Part shown: positions 34,695 to 47,345 of the stretch, in pieces
Layout of the letters: every line of letters begins with the position of its first letter
How positions within the stretch are numbered: the first letter of the stretch is position 1
NCBI GenBank assembly: GCA_010909165.1
Contig: MU008175.1
Location: 124,001-188,000 of the forward strand
From: Anthoceros angustus
Lineage: Eukaryota; Streptophyta; Anthocerotopsida; Anthocerotales; Anthocerotaceae
Reading direction: 5' to 3'
Length of the DNA stretch: 64,000 bases
Program-made: the position numbers and the translations under genes
The notes under the pieces: model-generated
The model's database searches: none
Told to the model about the DNA's origin: nothing
The model's input: the letters and a program-made list of their open reading frames with translations, nothing else

Positions 34695-37600
34695 TTACAA
34701 ATGGCCCCCGCCAAAGTTAATTGCTCGTATGGCGGCGTCATGTTGTAAGCACCACTTTGGCACTCTCAAATGCCGTAGAATCGTCGGTAAAACCTTGAAC
34801 ATGCCATCCCTTAGTTGTGGTTCCGGCGGTTTATCGTGATCCATTCTCCACAGTGCTAATAACGACCACCGTCGCTCTTCCGGATCGAAATACTCATCAA
34901 CTTGTGCTTTGCCCAACGTGCCCGTTCTTTGCTCGATGCGCGCCATGAGTTCTTCTTCTTCATCGCTATCTAGTTCGGTCTTCACCCTAGGCGGTTGCCA
35001 CCCATTCAAACCATTTACATAATCTTTTTCGATACATGCCCTCGGATAATCACCCACATTGTCGTTCGGAAGATACCAAGATTCGGTGGCTTCATCCCAT
35101 TCCAACACTCTGCACAAGCAAACAAACACCAGAAAGCTCGTGGGTGCAGGTGCGAAACGTCACCTTTTCTCTGCAAGTGACTTAGCCAAACTTTCGGACT
35201 TCAGGTCGCTGGTTTTCCTTGTGCACATTAAGAACCCTTGATGGGCGGTGATCAAACACGATGCATGAGCGGTGATGTTCCGATTTGAAAGGCCCTTCAC
35301 GATGGCGGTCCACACGAAGCTTTGCTGTTCATGCCCCTTCCGCCGACTCAAAAGATCTCTATGATCATAAGGAAAACTCTCTATGTTGCAGCCCTCATGG
35401 TGTGATTCCATATACAGCAAAAATGCTTGCAACTCGAATGTCTCGGTCGTTCGGGTTTACCGGTGATACTTCCTTACCAGCGGTGTTTTCCACTTGTCTT
35501 CCCATGGCACTAAAATTGCGGAACACTTGTGCTCATTCTCCGGAAGCATGATTTGCAAGTGTGGTGCCTTCCATATCCATGTCAACCACATGTTGTCCCC
35601 ACGAGAACCCTCTTTGATGCTCTCGAATTTGGAAAGCGGGTGTTGTTAGTGTTGGTCAAACAACCATATGGTGGTTGATTCACGGAAGACTACTATGTTT
35701 GCAATCGGCCTTGCAAAGCGAGTGTCTTGCTTGTTAGTCAACACAAGGCGATTGCAATGAATGTCACTTGGTCTTACACATGTCACCCTTGTCACTTGCC
35801 GTCTACATAACAAACATACCATGCACCCTCTCTCGTGCTCACATCCGGACACTTGATGCCATGACCACCTTCGCTTGTTCTTCACCCCAATTCTTACGTG
35901 ATCACCGCCTTTTCACTTTTGTCACTTGAGCTGCCTCTTATCCCTATCTACACCGCAACTACATACGTGCTTCGATTACCGCTCGATTCGTGCCGCTACG
36001 ATGTTCCATCGTCATCGCCTTCCTTCACCGCAACAACTCGTTGATGTCCCGGATCAGCCGCCTTCCTTGCTTCGCACCCACGCGGTCACCGCAATTAGCT
36101 TTCTCCCACATGCACCGTGATGACCGCCGTTCACCTTCTCGCACCCACACGCCGCTCTTCCGGATCGAAATACTCATCAACTTGTGCTTTGCCCAACGTG
36201 CCCGTTCTTTCGCTCGATGCGCCATGAGTTCTTCTTCTTCATCGCTATCTAGTTCGTCTTCACCCTAGGCGGTTGCCACCCATTCAAACCATTTACATAA
36301 TCTTGTTTTCGATACATGCCCTCGGATAATCACCCACATTGTCGTTCGAAGATACCAAGATTCGGTGGCTTCATCCCATTCCAACACTCCATGTAAGCAA
36401 ACAAACACCACAGAAAGCTCATTGGGTGAAAGCGTCGCCTTTTCTGCAGTGACTTAGCCAAACTTTCGGACTTCGTAGGTCGCTGGTTTTCCTTGTGTAC
36501 ATTAAGAACCCTTGGTGGGCGGTGATCAAACACGATGCATGAGCGGTGATGTTCCAGTTTTGAAAGGCCCTTCACGATGGCGGTCCACGAAGCTTTGCTG
36601 TTCATGCCCCTTCTCACCCGACTCAAAAGATCTCTATGATCATAAGGAAAACTCTCTATGTTGCAGCCCTCATGGTGTGATTCCATATACAAAAATGCTT
36701 GCAACTCGAATGTCTCGGTCGTTCGGGTTTACCGGTGATACTTCCTTACCAGGTGTTTTCCACTTGTCTTCCCATGGCACTGGAAATTGCGGAACACTTG
36801 TGCTCATTCTCCGGAAGCATGATTTGCAAGTGTGGTGCCTTCCATATCCATGTCAACCACATGTTGTCCCCAACGAGAACCCTCTTTGATGCTCTCGAAT
36901 TTGGAAAGCGGGTGTTGTTAGTGTTGGTCAAACAACCATATGGTGGTTGATTCTCGAAGACTACCTATGTTTGCAATCGGCCTTGCAAAGCGAGTGTCTT
37001 GCTTGTTAGTCAACACAAGGTGGCACGATTGCAACAGAATGTCACTTGGTCTTACACGTATCGTCACCTTCACTTGTCTACATAACAAACATGCCATGCA
37101 CCTCTCTCGTGCTCACATCCGGACTTGATGCCATGACCACCTTCGCTTGTTCTTCACCCCAATTCTTACGTGATCACCGCCTTTTCACTTTTGTCACTTG
37201 AGCTGCCTCTTATCCCTATCTACTGCACTACCGCCTTGTTAACAACTCGATTACCGCTCGATCGTGCCTCGGCTACGATGTTCCATCGTCATCGCCTTCC
37301 TTCACAACAACTCGTTGTTCTGTCGGTCGAGCCTTCGCTTCGCACCCACACGCGGTCACGCACTATTTCTCTCCCACATGCACCGTGATGACCCCTGGTT
37401 CACCTTCTCGCCGCTACGGATCGATGCACTCACACTGTATTTCTCCGATTGTCGGGCCTTCTCCAATGGATCGCTGAATCCTCCAGTCTATTGTAGAATC
37501 CTCCTTTGTGCCCGCCAATCCTCCGTCCACACCTTTACTTCCCTTGCGCTCGCCAACTGTCGTCTCACACAACCCGCATATCGATAAGGCAAGTAACGGG

Positions 37601-38100
37601 TTTTATAGACCTTCCCTTTAGTGACTCTCTTCCGCACCCACACGCGGTCACCGCAATTAGCTTTCTCCCACATGCACCGTGATGACCGCCGTTCACCTTC
37701 TCGCACCGCCACCGCAGATCGATGCACTCACACCGTATTTCTCCAGATTGTCGCCTTCTCCAATGGATCAATCCTCCGCCTATTGTAGAATCCTCCTTCG
37801 TGCCCGCCAATCCGTCCACACCTTTACTTCCTTGCGCCGCCAACCCACTGACGTCTCACACAACCCGCATCGATAAGGCAAGTAACGGGTTTTATAGACC
37901 TTCCCTTTAGTGACTCTCTTCCCGCACGCCCACACCGTGAGTGCGCGTTTACAGCCCCAGCTTCTTTCCGCCTAACTTTTCCGTCGTGCATTTGTGACAA
38001 AACCATTCTCCTTCCGGATCGCTTTCAGCGGTCGAAGACAAAAGACATGATGTCCTTGGTTGCCTTTGGTCACACAACATTAGTTGGGTCGGTGATTTGA
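34695..38100 (-). pseudogene. Extra 3' coding region of the gypsy element, function unknown
   Basis: Between integrase and the 3' LTR, minus-strand frames read as protein but match nothing I know. One is an acidic segment (35129-34695) with ELDSDEEEELMARIEQRTGT and DEYFDPEERRWSLL. Another is a segment with MESHHEGCNIESFPYDHRDL that occurs twice (35432-35160 and 36704-36330). The duplication comes from the 1,280-bp tandem repeat of this region. It could be an envelope-like or captured ORF; no signal peptide or membrane segment supports the former. Confidence 0.35.
34874..37420. repeat. 1,280-bp tandem duplication inside the gypsy 3' region
   Basis: GCTCTTCCGGATCGAAATAC at 34874 recurs at 36154, and the two units then run in parallel for about 1.25 kb, differing mainly by 1-5 base indels. 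The end of the unit (CGCACCCACACGCGGTCAC type) is repeated again at 37341, 37633 and, partly, near 37923, with a step of about 292 bp. Confidence 0.85.
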
Positions 38101-38592
38101 CCACGGTGTTCGCCGCAGCGGATCAACAGGTGGCTTCCATGCTTGTGGTTGTATGCGTATCAAGATTCGGCAAGTGGCAGGCGGATGTCGCATGTGCTCC
38201 TTGCATCGGCGCCCATCTTGCCCTTCCAACTCGATGACCCCTTGCTCACCAACGCGTTCACCACTCTCAAAATCAACCGTCCGTGTTTACGTCCAAAGTG
38301 CGGAAGGGCGATGTTGAAGATACACGAAATCACCCACTTGAACTTTCTCCGGCTTCCATGACCTCCTCGTGTGAATGCATACCTCAATTGATCTACGTCA
38401 TGCGATGGCGGATTGTCCATCGCCATGGGTATCACTCGTTGTAACAACTTGGCCCGGTTTCGTAACTCGAGCAACACTCATCCACATCTTGTGTCCGATC
38501 CCGGTTTGGAATATGTATGCGCCACTATGTTGGGCAAGATTCTCGCCAAACATTATGTAGTAGGGTGAAGTTGCCTGTGGCTGCACATGCGA

Positions 38593-39107
38593 TCACAGCC
38601 CGGGGCAGCGTGGGTAGCAACTCATCCCAACAATTAGGCTCGATTTTGCGACTTGCGAAGTGAATCCTTGAAAGTTTGCACCACCTTTCGCTAAACCATC
38701 CGCACGAGGATGATCCGTGGCGTGCGTCTGTGATCTATCAAACTCCGATCCAACAACGCTTGGAACTCTCCTCTGAATTCGTTTCCTTGATCTGTCAGCA
38801 CCTCTGCACAGCTTCCATATCTGCTCAAAACGCACTGTAAGAAAGCTCGTGCTGTGACTTGGGAAGTTCTGACTGGAAGGAATGCCAATTCCACCCACTT
38901 GGAGAAGTGTTCTATCATGAGCATACAATGCTTGTTGCCTTGCTTGGTCAATGGTAGCTCTGGCATGAGGTCAACGGACCATCGAAAGAACAGAGACCCG
39001 AATAGGCGTGAATGCAACACCACATCACAGGTTGAACCTTGCTTTGAGCGCATCACAAGCGACATCTCGACACCACTCGCTCGACGTCGGAGTACATTCC
39101 GGACCAA
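38593..39107 (-). pseudogene. Gypsy integrase core fragment
   Basis: It contains WSVDLMPELPLTKQGNKHCM with the first catalytic Asp, then FSKWVELAFLP, then VLTDQGNEFRGEFQALL with the second Asp; the expected Glu lies beyond the frame break near 38690. This is the DDE integrase core that inserts the cDNA copy. The frame is lost on both sides, so the enzyme is inactive. Confidence 0.8.
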
Positions 39108-39605
39108 AAATAGGCACTCTTGACATGATGCGTCCTTTTACCAAGTGCCCAAGTGTCTTGTGCACTTTACTCACTATCATTCCGTTCCTCTATGGGAGGG
39201 ACCATTTTACACACTCCACGATCATCACTAACAATTTGCCATCCCTCCGTATACCTCATGACCTTCCGTCAGCTTTGAGCAGGCGCATCTAGTCCAACTA
39301 CTTGTCCTTCCTTCAATAGCTGAATAGCATGCCCATATTTCCATATGTCTCGTCCCCCTCATTGAGTTGTTTTCTTCCTTCACGACTTGTGGCCATGAGA
39401 GCCATATACATGCTTGGCATGTAACGAGCATGATCAAAATCTGCGCGCACAGTCCATCTTTGTCATCAAAATCTTGGGTTCTGCTAAGTCCATCCGCATT
39501 GTGATGTACTTTTCGCCTGCACTATGTGCATATCATATTCGGCAAAGCCCACCTTGCGAGCTTGCCACTCAACTTCATGTTCGTCATTAACCGATTACAG
39601 CTGGT

Positions 39606-39850
39606 GATCGATCACGAGTTGGAAGCTCTGCCGAACAAATAAATTAAATGTAGAAGCGCCCACCGCGGCCAAACATTCACCCTCATCGACGAATAATTGG
39701 CTTCCAGCGGGTATTCGACTGCATCAATCACTCTTTCTTTTCCTTCCCGATCCACACAGCAAGCTGACTCGATTCCGTTGCACTCGGTCGGTATCTGAGT
39801 GAGCGGTTTTTCAAAATCGAGCCGTTTGAGCATGGGCCTTTCGACATTGA
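39606..39850 (-). pseudogene. Gypsy RNase H fragment
   Basis: Reading minus, the fragment has EKPLTQIPTE, then DREGKERVIDAVEYPLEANYSS, and YLFGRA followed, after a frameshift, by a QLVIDHQ-type end. This order matches the RT-connected RNase H domain of gypsy elements, in which the YLFGR...DH segment closes the domain. A frameshift near 39610 breaks it. Confidence 0.6.
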
Positions 39851-42820
39851 TCCTTTAACTCCCAAGCATGTTCATGTTTTTGCTCCCCCATGCCCCCCTT
39901 TTCATCGGATCATACAATACCTTGCAAGTCGCTCATGTTCACGATGAATCGGCGATAATAGTTGACGAGTCCCAAGAATGCTCTCAAGCGGCTCGTCCCT
40001 TGGTCTTGGCATAAGATTGTGACTGCACCTTCGCCATGCGGCGGCCGCCTCTGGCACAATCTTGTGACCCAAGTATTCTATCTCCTTGTAAGCAAACTTA
40101 CACTTCTTTGGATGTGCCTTGACCCAGGCGGGCGGTCTGCGGCGCGTTTGAGGTCTGAATGTGTTCCTCAGCGTTGCTAAACACCAAAATGTCATCAATG
40201 TAACACCTCACGAATGGTAATCCTTGCAACTCCAAGTCTGCCACCCTCTGAAAGTAGATGGAAGCGTTTTTCAGCCCAAAAGGCATCGTCTCCCATTCCC
40301 ACAACTGTTCTTTGCCCCAGAAAGCCGTTTTACACTTGTCTTCTTCTTCGATGACAATTTGATTGAATCCAGAACGGAAATCCAACGTCGTAAAATACTT
40401 GGCTTCGCCAATCGCGTCAAAGATTTCATCTGGGGTAGGCATGGGATATCGCTCCATAGGCGTTACCTCATTCAGCGCCCGATAATCTCCACACATCCGT
40501 CTGTCCTTCCATTCGCCGTTTCATCTTTCTTTAGCGGAAGGACCGTGGCGACATCTTGTGAACTTGATTTCCGAATTAATCCAGTGCAGCAAGTTCCCTA
40601 CACCGTTTATCCACAATGTCCCTCTGCTGGGCTCAACTTGCCGTCTTGACCGGCTCATTGGTAGTAGTGATGATTTTGAACTTGATGCGCTCATAACGTC
40701 CAGCTCTTGCCGGTGAGCGAAGGTACCCGATTCTTCTCCGGCATCTCCGGATCACCGCATTGATCCTCGATATTCAAGTCCTCACATATTTGCCATACAT
40801 GAGTTGAATGCCCACTCGTGCTTTCCACTCGCGACGATACTTCTTACGCACTATTCGCAGATTTGGGTACTTGTCTGATTGTAAACTCTTCCCGTCACCC
40901 ATCATCGTGCGACCTTCCCTGTCTATCGACTTGCATTCATTGTGTGGCTATTCCCACACTCACCAACCATTGCACACAAGTCAGGTCAAATGCTTGTCCC
41001 AGAAGTTTGCATCTGAAAGCTTCTGACACACCTCGCGTATAGGTGCTGCCATCGTCAAAACCCATCGCTCGTTCCCGCTCTACAATCGTGGGTTCCCCCA
41101 TCTCCTCACCATTCATGTTCAATACCATGCCCGCACCACCTCGGCGAAAGGCATATGACTGAGCCGTACTGACCAGTGTGGGCCAAGCTCTCCTGGGTTC
41201 TCCCACAATATTGACAGGATAGTGTGGCAACCTATCCATCCTGCTCACCTGTTGCGATCGCCTGCCCTCCTCAAGGATCCCATCCAGGTTCCGCTTAGTT
41301 GACCAGTGTGGTTAAACCGATCTGAGTGAACGGTTTTTCAAAATCGAGCCGTTTGAGCATGGGCCTTCGACATTGATCCTTTAACTCCGCCAAGCATGTT
41401 CATGTTTTTGCTCCCACGCATCGTGCCCCTTTTCATCGATCATACAATACCTTGCAAGTCTTTCATGTTCGATGAATCGGCGATAATAGTTGAGTCCCAA
41501 GAATGCTCTCAACGTCCCTTGGTCTTGGCATAAGATTGACAACGCACCTTCGCCGGCGACGCCTGGCACAATCTTGTGCCCAAGTATTCTATCTCCTTGT
41601 AAGCAAACTTACACTTCTTTGGATGTGCCTTGACCCAATCGATCTGCAGCAACGCTTCGAGGTGCTGAATGTGTTCCTCCGCATGTGCTAAACACCATGT
41701 CATCAATGTAACACCTCACGAATGGTAATCCTTGCAACTCCAAGTCCACCCTCCGAAAGTAGATGGGCGTTTTCAGCCCAAAAGGCATCGCCTCCCATTC
41801 CCACAATCGTTCTTTGCCCCGAGCCGCTTTTACACTTGTCTTCTTCTTGATGACAATTTGATTGAATCGAATCTAAAGTCCAACGTCAGAAATACTTGGC
41901 TTCGCCAATCGCGTCAAAGATTTCATCCGGGGTAGGTAGGCATGGGATATCGCTCCATAGGCGTTACCTCATTCGCCCGATAATCTCCACATCCGCTTTG
42001 TCCTTCCATTCGCGTTTCATCTTTCTTTAAGGACCGTGGCAGACATCGTGAACTTGATTTCGAATTAATCCAGCAGCAAGTTCCCTACACCGCTTTATCC
42101 ACAATGTCCCACTCGGCTCAACTTGTGCCGTCTTCGGAAAACCGGCTCGTTGGTAGTAGTGATGATTTTGAACTTGATGCGCTCATAACGTCCCAGCTCT
42201 TGCCAGCTGAACGCGAAGGTACCCCGATTCTTCTCCAGCATCTCCCGGATCCTGCACTGATCCTCGCTATTCAAGTCCTCACATATTTGCCATACATGAG
42301 TTGAATGCCCACTCGTGCTTTCCACTCGCGACGATACTTCTTCTGCACTATTTGCAGCATTTGGGTACTTGTCCTGACGGACTGTAAACTCTTCCCCGTC
42401 ACCCATCATCTGTACACGACCTTCCCTGTCTATCTGACTTGCATTCAGCTGTGTGGCTATTCCCACACTCACCAACCATTGCACACAGGTCGTCAAATGC
42501 TTGTCCCAGCAGTTTGCATCTGAAAGCTTCTGACACACCTCGCGTATAGGTGCTGCCATCGTCAAAACCCATCGCTCGTTCCCGCTCTACAATCGTGGGT
42601 TCCCCCATCTCCTCACCATTCATGTTCAATACCATGCCCGCACCACCTCGGCGAAAGGCATATGGTGAGCCGTCTTGACGATGTGGGCCAAGCTCTCGGG
42701 TTCTCCCACAATATTGACAGGATAGTGTGGCAACCTATCCATCTGCTCACTGCGATCGCCCGCCTCCTCAAGGATCCCATCCAGTTCCGCTTAGTTGGTG
42801 TGGTTAAACTGATCGCTGAG
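39793..42820 (-). pseudogene. Gypsy reverse transcriptase region, duplicated in tandem
   Basis: Copy A (39793-41319) and copy B (41320-about 42820) are the same 1.53-kb RT region with a period of 1,527 bp. In copy A, 40496-40098 reads CGDYRALNEVTPMERYPMP, FTTLDFRSGFNQI, MPFGLKNA and the catalytic FVRCYIDDILVF. Copy B has the same motifs but frameshifts break them (MWEWEAMPFGL, FVRCYIDDMVF). Upstream linker sequence (42565-42095) carries WQICEDLNSEDQCRIREML. The YIDD motif is intact in both, yet neither copy has a full-length frame. Confidence 0.85.
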
Positions 42821-43494
42821 TGTTTCCACACTCAATGTTAAATCCAGCTGCGGAGGCGATGAGCATACGACCGCTTTGCACCGCGTCAATGATGAACTCC
42901 TCGCCCGACTCGACCTTTTCATAATTTTCTCTCACATGACCCGTTTGTCAAAGCTCCAAACATTCTCCAGCAAGTACCAACATGCGGATTGCATCGCTGC
43001 ACTTCTCTCGAATCCGTATCACTTCCCCGCCCGATCGCACTCCGTTGCCTTGACCACGTCCGGCCTTGGAAAAGGTCTTGCACTCCCATCCGCAATCGGC
43101 ATGTCAGCGGGCATCTCATTGCACATGCTTTTCCCACCCACATCACATCGGTGGGATTTGTGCACCCTCTTATGGCTTCCACACTCGGCAAGCTCGGATG
43201 CATTTTTGTAGCGATAATCCGGATTTGGCCAACGCCGAGTCTTCTCATCAATTTCTACACACGTATACTTCCGCACGAATCCCACATCGCACACACTCCG
43301 GTCCACTACTAATTCCACGAACACAACTCCATGAGATGGATGCCTGTTCATGCACTCGCCACCGAATCACTTGGTTGTCGATTTGTAACCCGATTTCCTA
43401 TGATTGCTTTCATTGTGGCGGGCTTCTTCCGGACAATTGCGGTGATTCGCCATATTTGCATCCGCTGCGAATCGCTCTCTTTCCAAAGCTTCCT

Positions 43495-44061
43495 CTACGG
43501 GTGGTGACTCACGCGCACATCATTCGATGTCGTGCTTTCTTCGACACCTCGTGTCGTGCAGTCTTGTCTCTTCCACACCTCCCTCGGTGAACACTTCGGT
43601 ACGCCGTGAACGCCAAAGATACTTCTTGATCTTTCACCATGCCTCCTCATGTCCGGAGGAATTGCGACATGTGTGAAATCTCCATCTCGCCATTTTGGCC
43701 TATAAAATGCCACAGAGTGCAGCGGATCCACCCCCATTGCTGGCCCGTGCGTAGCATCTGCACCCAACAACACATCATAGTTTCGTGCATCTGAAACTAA
43801 ACAATGCACTTCCACCACACACGCATCTGCTGTTCCTGGCTTATACTCTATCCGAATCGGATCGCGAGTCATCCCCATCACCTGTTCTTTGGTGCCTGCA
43901 GATGTGGTGATCCGTACCTCACACGGCTTCAGCTTGTCTCCATACAGTTGCAGTGCTTCTTGCACCCGTGCCCCAAGCAACACTGGATCGGCACCAGTGT
44001 CTACTAACACACACTCCGGTGCAAAGCCATTGACGGTGACTTCTCGTTCGCGATTCTTCAC
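43495..44061 (-). pseudogene. Gypsy aspartic protease
   Basis: This is a 188-codon frame with ECVLVDTGADPVLLGARV, the single D-T-G-A active-site signature of retropepsins, followed by a beta-rich domain (VEVHCLVSDARNYDVLLGAD) in which LLGAD closes the fold. The protease processes the Gag-Pol polyprotein. It is the best preserved domain of the element, and it stops before reaching the RT frame. Confidence 0.8.
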
Positions 44062-44357
44062 TAACGCTATTCCACCTTTCCCCCTAGCTGCGGCTTTAGG
44101 TGATCACCACGTAAGCTGACAAGCCCGGACACCATGTTCAACTCAGTGGCTTCCTTCTTAATCCATGCCCGCATTGCTTGCTTGAGCGGTTGTGTCCGGA
44201 TCCCGGTCCCGCAAACTTACCGGTACATCCATGGCTTTTTCCAACGAATCTACGTATTAGGAACAACCTCATCCTCGATGTGTGGCGTCGTCCGTCACGG
44301 ATCTGCACGAATGACTTGGGCATTCTCAATCGATTCTATCCCCATCGGCCTTCACTT

Positions 44358-46245
44358 TTACACCCTTGCGAAATCAATGCTTCCCACTTTGGTCTCGCCT
44401 TGACCTTTCGTCATCAACGCAAACACATCTTCGTCCGAATCATAGGTTTCTGCCGACGCACATGAGTCCTTGTTTATGCTTACGCTCATAGCCAGCTGCT
44501 CTTGCAGCCTGCACCTCACTAAGCGATGCTTCAGTGTAGCTTCCGATTCTGCTTGTCCATTGCTCGGTCTCCTAGGCCCTTGGGTTTGAGTTCGGGATGG
44601 GCTTGCCAAGCGGCTTCCGTATGTCGGTTTTACCACATGCCTGCGCCTCTTTCTCCTTTGACCCACCAACACGATGCTCACATTCATACGCCTTATGCGG
44701 CCCCTTGCACCGCAAACACTTTTACGGATGTCTTGAAGCTTACGGCGCTGAGCCACTTGATCCTTTGATGGCGACTCTCTGCGTTGGCGTTCACTGCACA
44801 TGCTCGCGATAATGTGACTTCCGGTGCCGAATGTTGAAGTCTTTGGTGTGACCTCGATCACATTGTGCTCCTCCCGATGGCATTGGTGGACATCTCCTTC
44901 ATAACTCTTTCGGCCATCTCGTCGCTGCTCCAACTCATAATCTGCCCCATGTAGCATGTCACGAGAAAGTTGGCGATCACCCTCCTCTGTCTTCCCGGCA
45001 GCAATGTATATTTGCGCTGCCTCCTCATGGTCTTCACCTTGGTGTCTTTCACCACCGCCTCAACCGTAGATGCGGATCTTAGAGGCTCATTGCTTGATCA
45101 CAAACTTTGACAACTCTTGGATTTTCTCAATGGAAGATCGGGAACATCTCACCAAACTTGGCGAACATCTCGTCCACCAAATAAGTGATGACCTCGGATT
45201 GCGATGAACCCGATGATCCTGGTTCTTCATCATCGACCTTGGAGCCTTTCCTTGCCCGCTTCATTCGCAGCGACATGTGTGCATCCTGCGGTATCTTTTC
45301 TTTGCGATCCACGATAGCGGGTTAAAGCTTCACCGGCTAGAAAGCGTGCTCATCTTTCGAGTGCCATCTCGGTGTGAACTCGGACTTGTATTTGAGCACC
45401 ATCTCATCAATCGCCCATCGAACTTCTCTTCAAAGTCGCAAGAGACATACTACCGTGTCTACACGAACACATCATTTTCTTTGGTGGTTCATAATCCATC
45501 CTGGCGCCACCACGATTTTCTTCAAAGTCAATGGATCGATAGTGTGACTCCTCAAGCGACCACTTGTCCTACGGACCGGAAGCCGTGCCCGGGATTGTAA
45601 GCTTAGTTGTCGGTGTGCTTCGTTCGTCCACCACGACCGTAACAACACCATCACTATCAATCCCTCCCCTGCGAGACTATGTAAGGCATTAGTCAAAGTT
45701 GGTGTCGATTCCTTCCAGCGTCGATCCGCCAACCATGCCGACTTGTCAATCACCTCACTCGAGGCGTTGCCAAAAATCGCTTCCGGCTCCACCGGATCGG
45801 CCCACTCGAATGGATGCACACATAAAGCGGCCGTGAATAATCCAAGGTGTTTTCTCGATCTACCATGGACTTATACGTGTCGTTCACCGGCTTGGGGTCA
45901 CCGATTGACTTCCTCTTCTCCGTCTTCCGCTCGAATCTGGGCCCTCTCTCGGACCCTTGAGTCGCGTTGCTACCTTGTGTGGCTTCACCGGCATGCGGAT
46001 TGTTGATGTGCAAAATTCTTGACTTGGGATGGTTGTCCTCTGCACACCACGGTGAAGCATCACAAGGTGCTCGCAAAATGCTTGGGATCCGTCTGCCGTT
46101 CTATTGAATCGGACATCAACAATCCGCCCTCAATGACGGATTGCGATGAACCCGATGATCCCGGTTCTTCATCATCGACCTTGAGCCTTTCCTTGCCCGC
46201 TTCATTCGCGACATGTGCATCCTGCGATCTTTTCTTTGCGATCAC
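44358..46245 (-). pseudogene. Gypsy gag region with a zinc-knuckle remnant
   Basis: The minus frame 44957-44358 is gag-like and basic. In the neighbouring frame near 44717-44660 a knuckle CLRCKGPHKAYEC is visible, a CX2CX3HX4C arrangement one residue shorter than the usual CX2CX4HX4C. Acidic linker peptides with KVDDEEPGSSGSSQS appear at 45312-45127 and again at 46245-46060 because of the tandem duplication here. No continuous gag frame survives. Confidence 0.6.
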
Positions 46246-47087
46246 GATAGCGTTAAAGCTTCACCGGCTAGAAAGCGTGCTCATCTTTCCGAGTGCCATC
46301 TCCGGTGTGAACTCGGACTTGTATTTGAGCACCATCTCATCAATCGCCCATCCGAACTTCTCTTCAAAGTCGCAAGAGACATACTACCGTGTCTACCGTG
46401 AACACATCATTTTCTTTGGTGGTTCATAATCCATCCCGGCGCCACCACGATTTTCTTCAAAGTCAATGGATCGATAGTGTGACTCCACTCAAATCGACCA
46501 CTTGTCCTACGGACCGAAGGCATGCCCGGATTGTAAGCTTAGTTGTCGGTGTGCTTCGTCCACCCCGACCGTAACAACACCATCACTATCAATCCCTCCC
46601 CGCGAGACTATGTAAGGCATTAGTCAAAGTTGGTGTCGATTCCTTCCAGCGTCGATCCGCCAACCATGCCAGCTTGTCAATCACCTCACTCCAGAGACGT
46701 TGCCAAAAATCTGTCGCTTCCAGCTCCACCAGATCGGCCCACTCCTGAATGGATCTGCCTGCATAAAACAGCCGTGAATAATCCAAGGTGTTTTCTCGAC
46801 AGTCTACCATGGACTTATCTGTGTCGTTCACCGGCTTGGGGTCACTGATTCAGCTTCCTCTTCTCCGTCTTCCGCTCGAATCTCGGGCCCCTCTCTCGGA
46901 CCCTTCGAGTCGCGTTGCTACCTTGTGTGGCTTCACCAGCATGCGGATTGTTGATGTGCAAAAATTTACTGACTTGGGATGGTTGTCCTCTGCACACACC
47001 ATACCAAGCATCACAAGGTGCTCAAAATGCTTGGGATCCGTCTGCCGTTCTATTGAATCAGACATCAACAATCCGCCTCAATGACGG
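45190..47087. repeat. ~945-bp tandem duplication at the gypsy 5' end
   Basis: TGCGATGAACCCGATGATCC at about 45199 recurs at 46142; the units end alike with CATCAACAATCCG(C)CCTCAATGACGG near 46137 and 47087. The two copies differ mostly by short indels, as in the other duplications of this element. The duplication reaches into the 5' LTR. Confidence 0.85.
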
Positions 47088-47345
47088 ATTGGACTTTGTA
47101 GCCTACACCGCCGCCGATCTTAATTCTGGCCCGAATTCGGCCGTGATCACACCCGCACATGTCGGAGATCTTCGCCGCCCGAGCCGTAATTGCGCTTGAC
47201 CGTATTCGCTTGTATGGTCCACATAACCACGACACCATCCTATTTCCATACCCATGCCACTCATCATGCCACCACACACATAGCACACGCACACCATCAC
47301 ACTCAGATTCTTATCTACCTCTTTCTACCACTGCGTGCCATGACA
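47046..47345 (-). repeat. 5' LTR remnant (right end) of the gypsy element
   Basis: About 295 bp match 34272-34562 of the left LTR, ending in the GACA tip at 47345. The remaining ~150 bp of the LTR are missing here, and no primer-binding site can be placed. Confidence 0.6.

Larger units (their letters stand above)
34120..47345 (-). mobile_element. Ty3/gypsy LTR retrotransposon, 13.2 kb, nested in LINE copy 2
   Basis: The boundaries are TGTCGCGCCAC at 34120 and ...CCATGACA at 47345, inverted TGTC/GACA tips, flanked by a 4-bp CATG duplication (34116-34119 and 47346-47349). The coding order on the minus strand is gag, protease, RT, RNase H, integrase, which defines the Ty3/gypsy class. The leftmost part is an additional 3' region of about 3.5 kb. 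Every ORF is interrupted. Large internal tandem duplications (see separate entries) inflate the length. The element is younger than the LINE that it splits. Confidence 0.85.

Noticed and set aside
34120-47345. A CRISPR-like or satellite array, given the many repeats
   Set aside because: The repeats are large duplicated parts of a retrotransposon with recognisable protease, RT and integrase, not short regularly spaced units.
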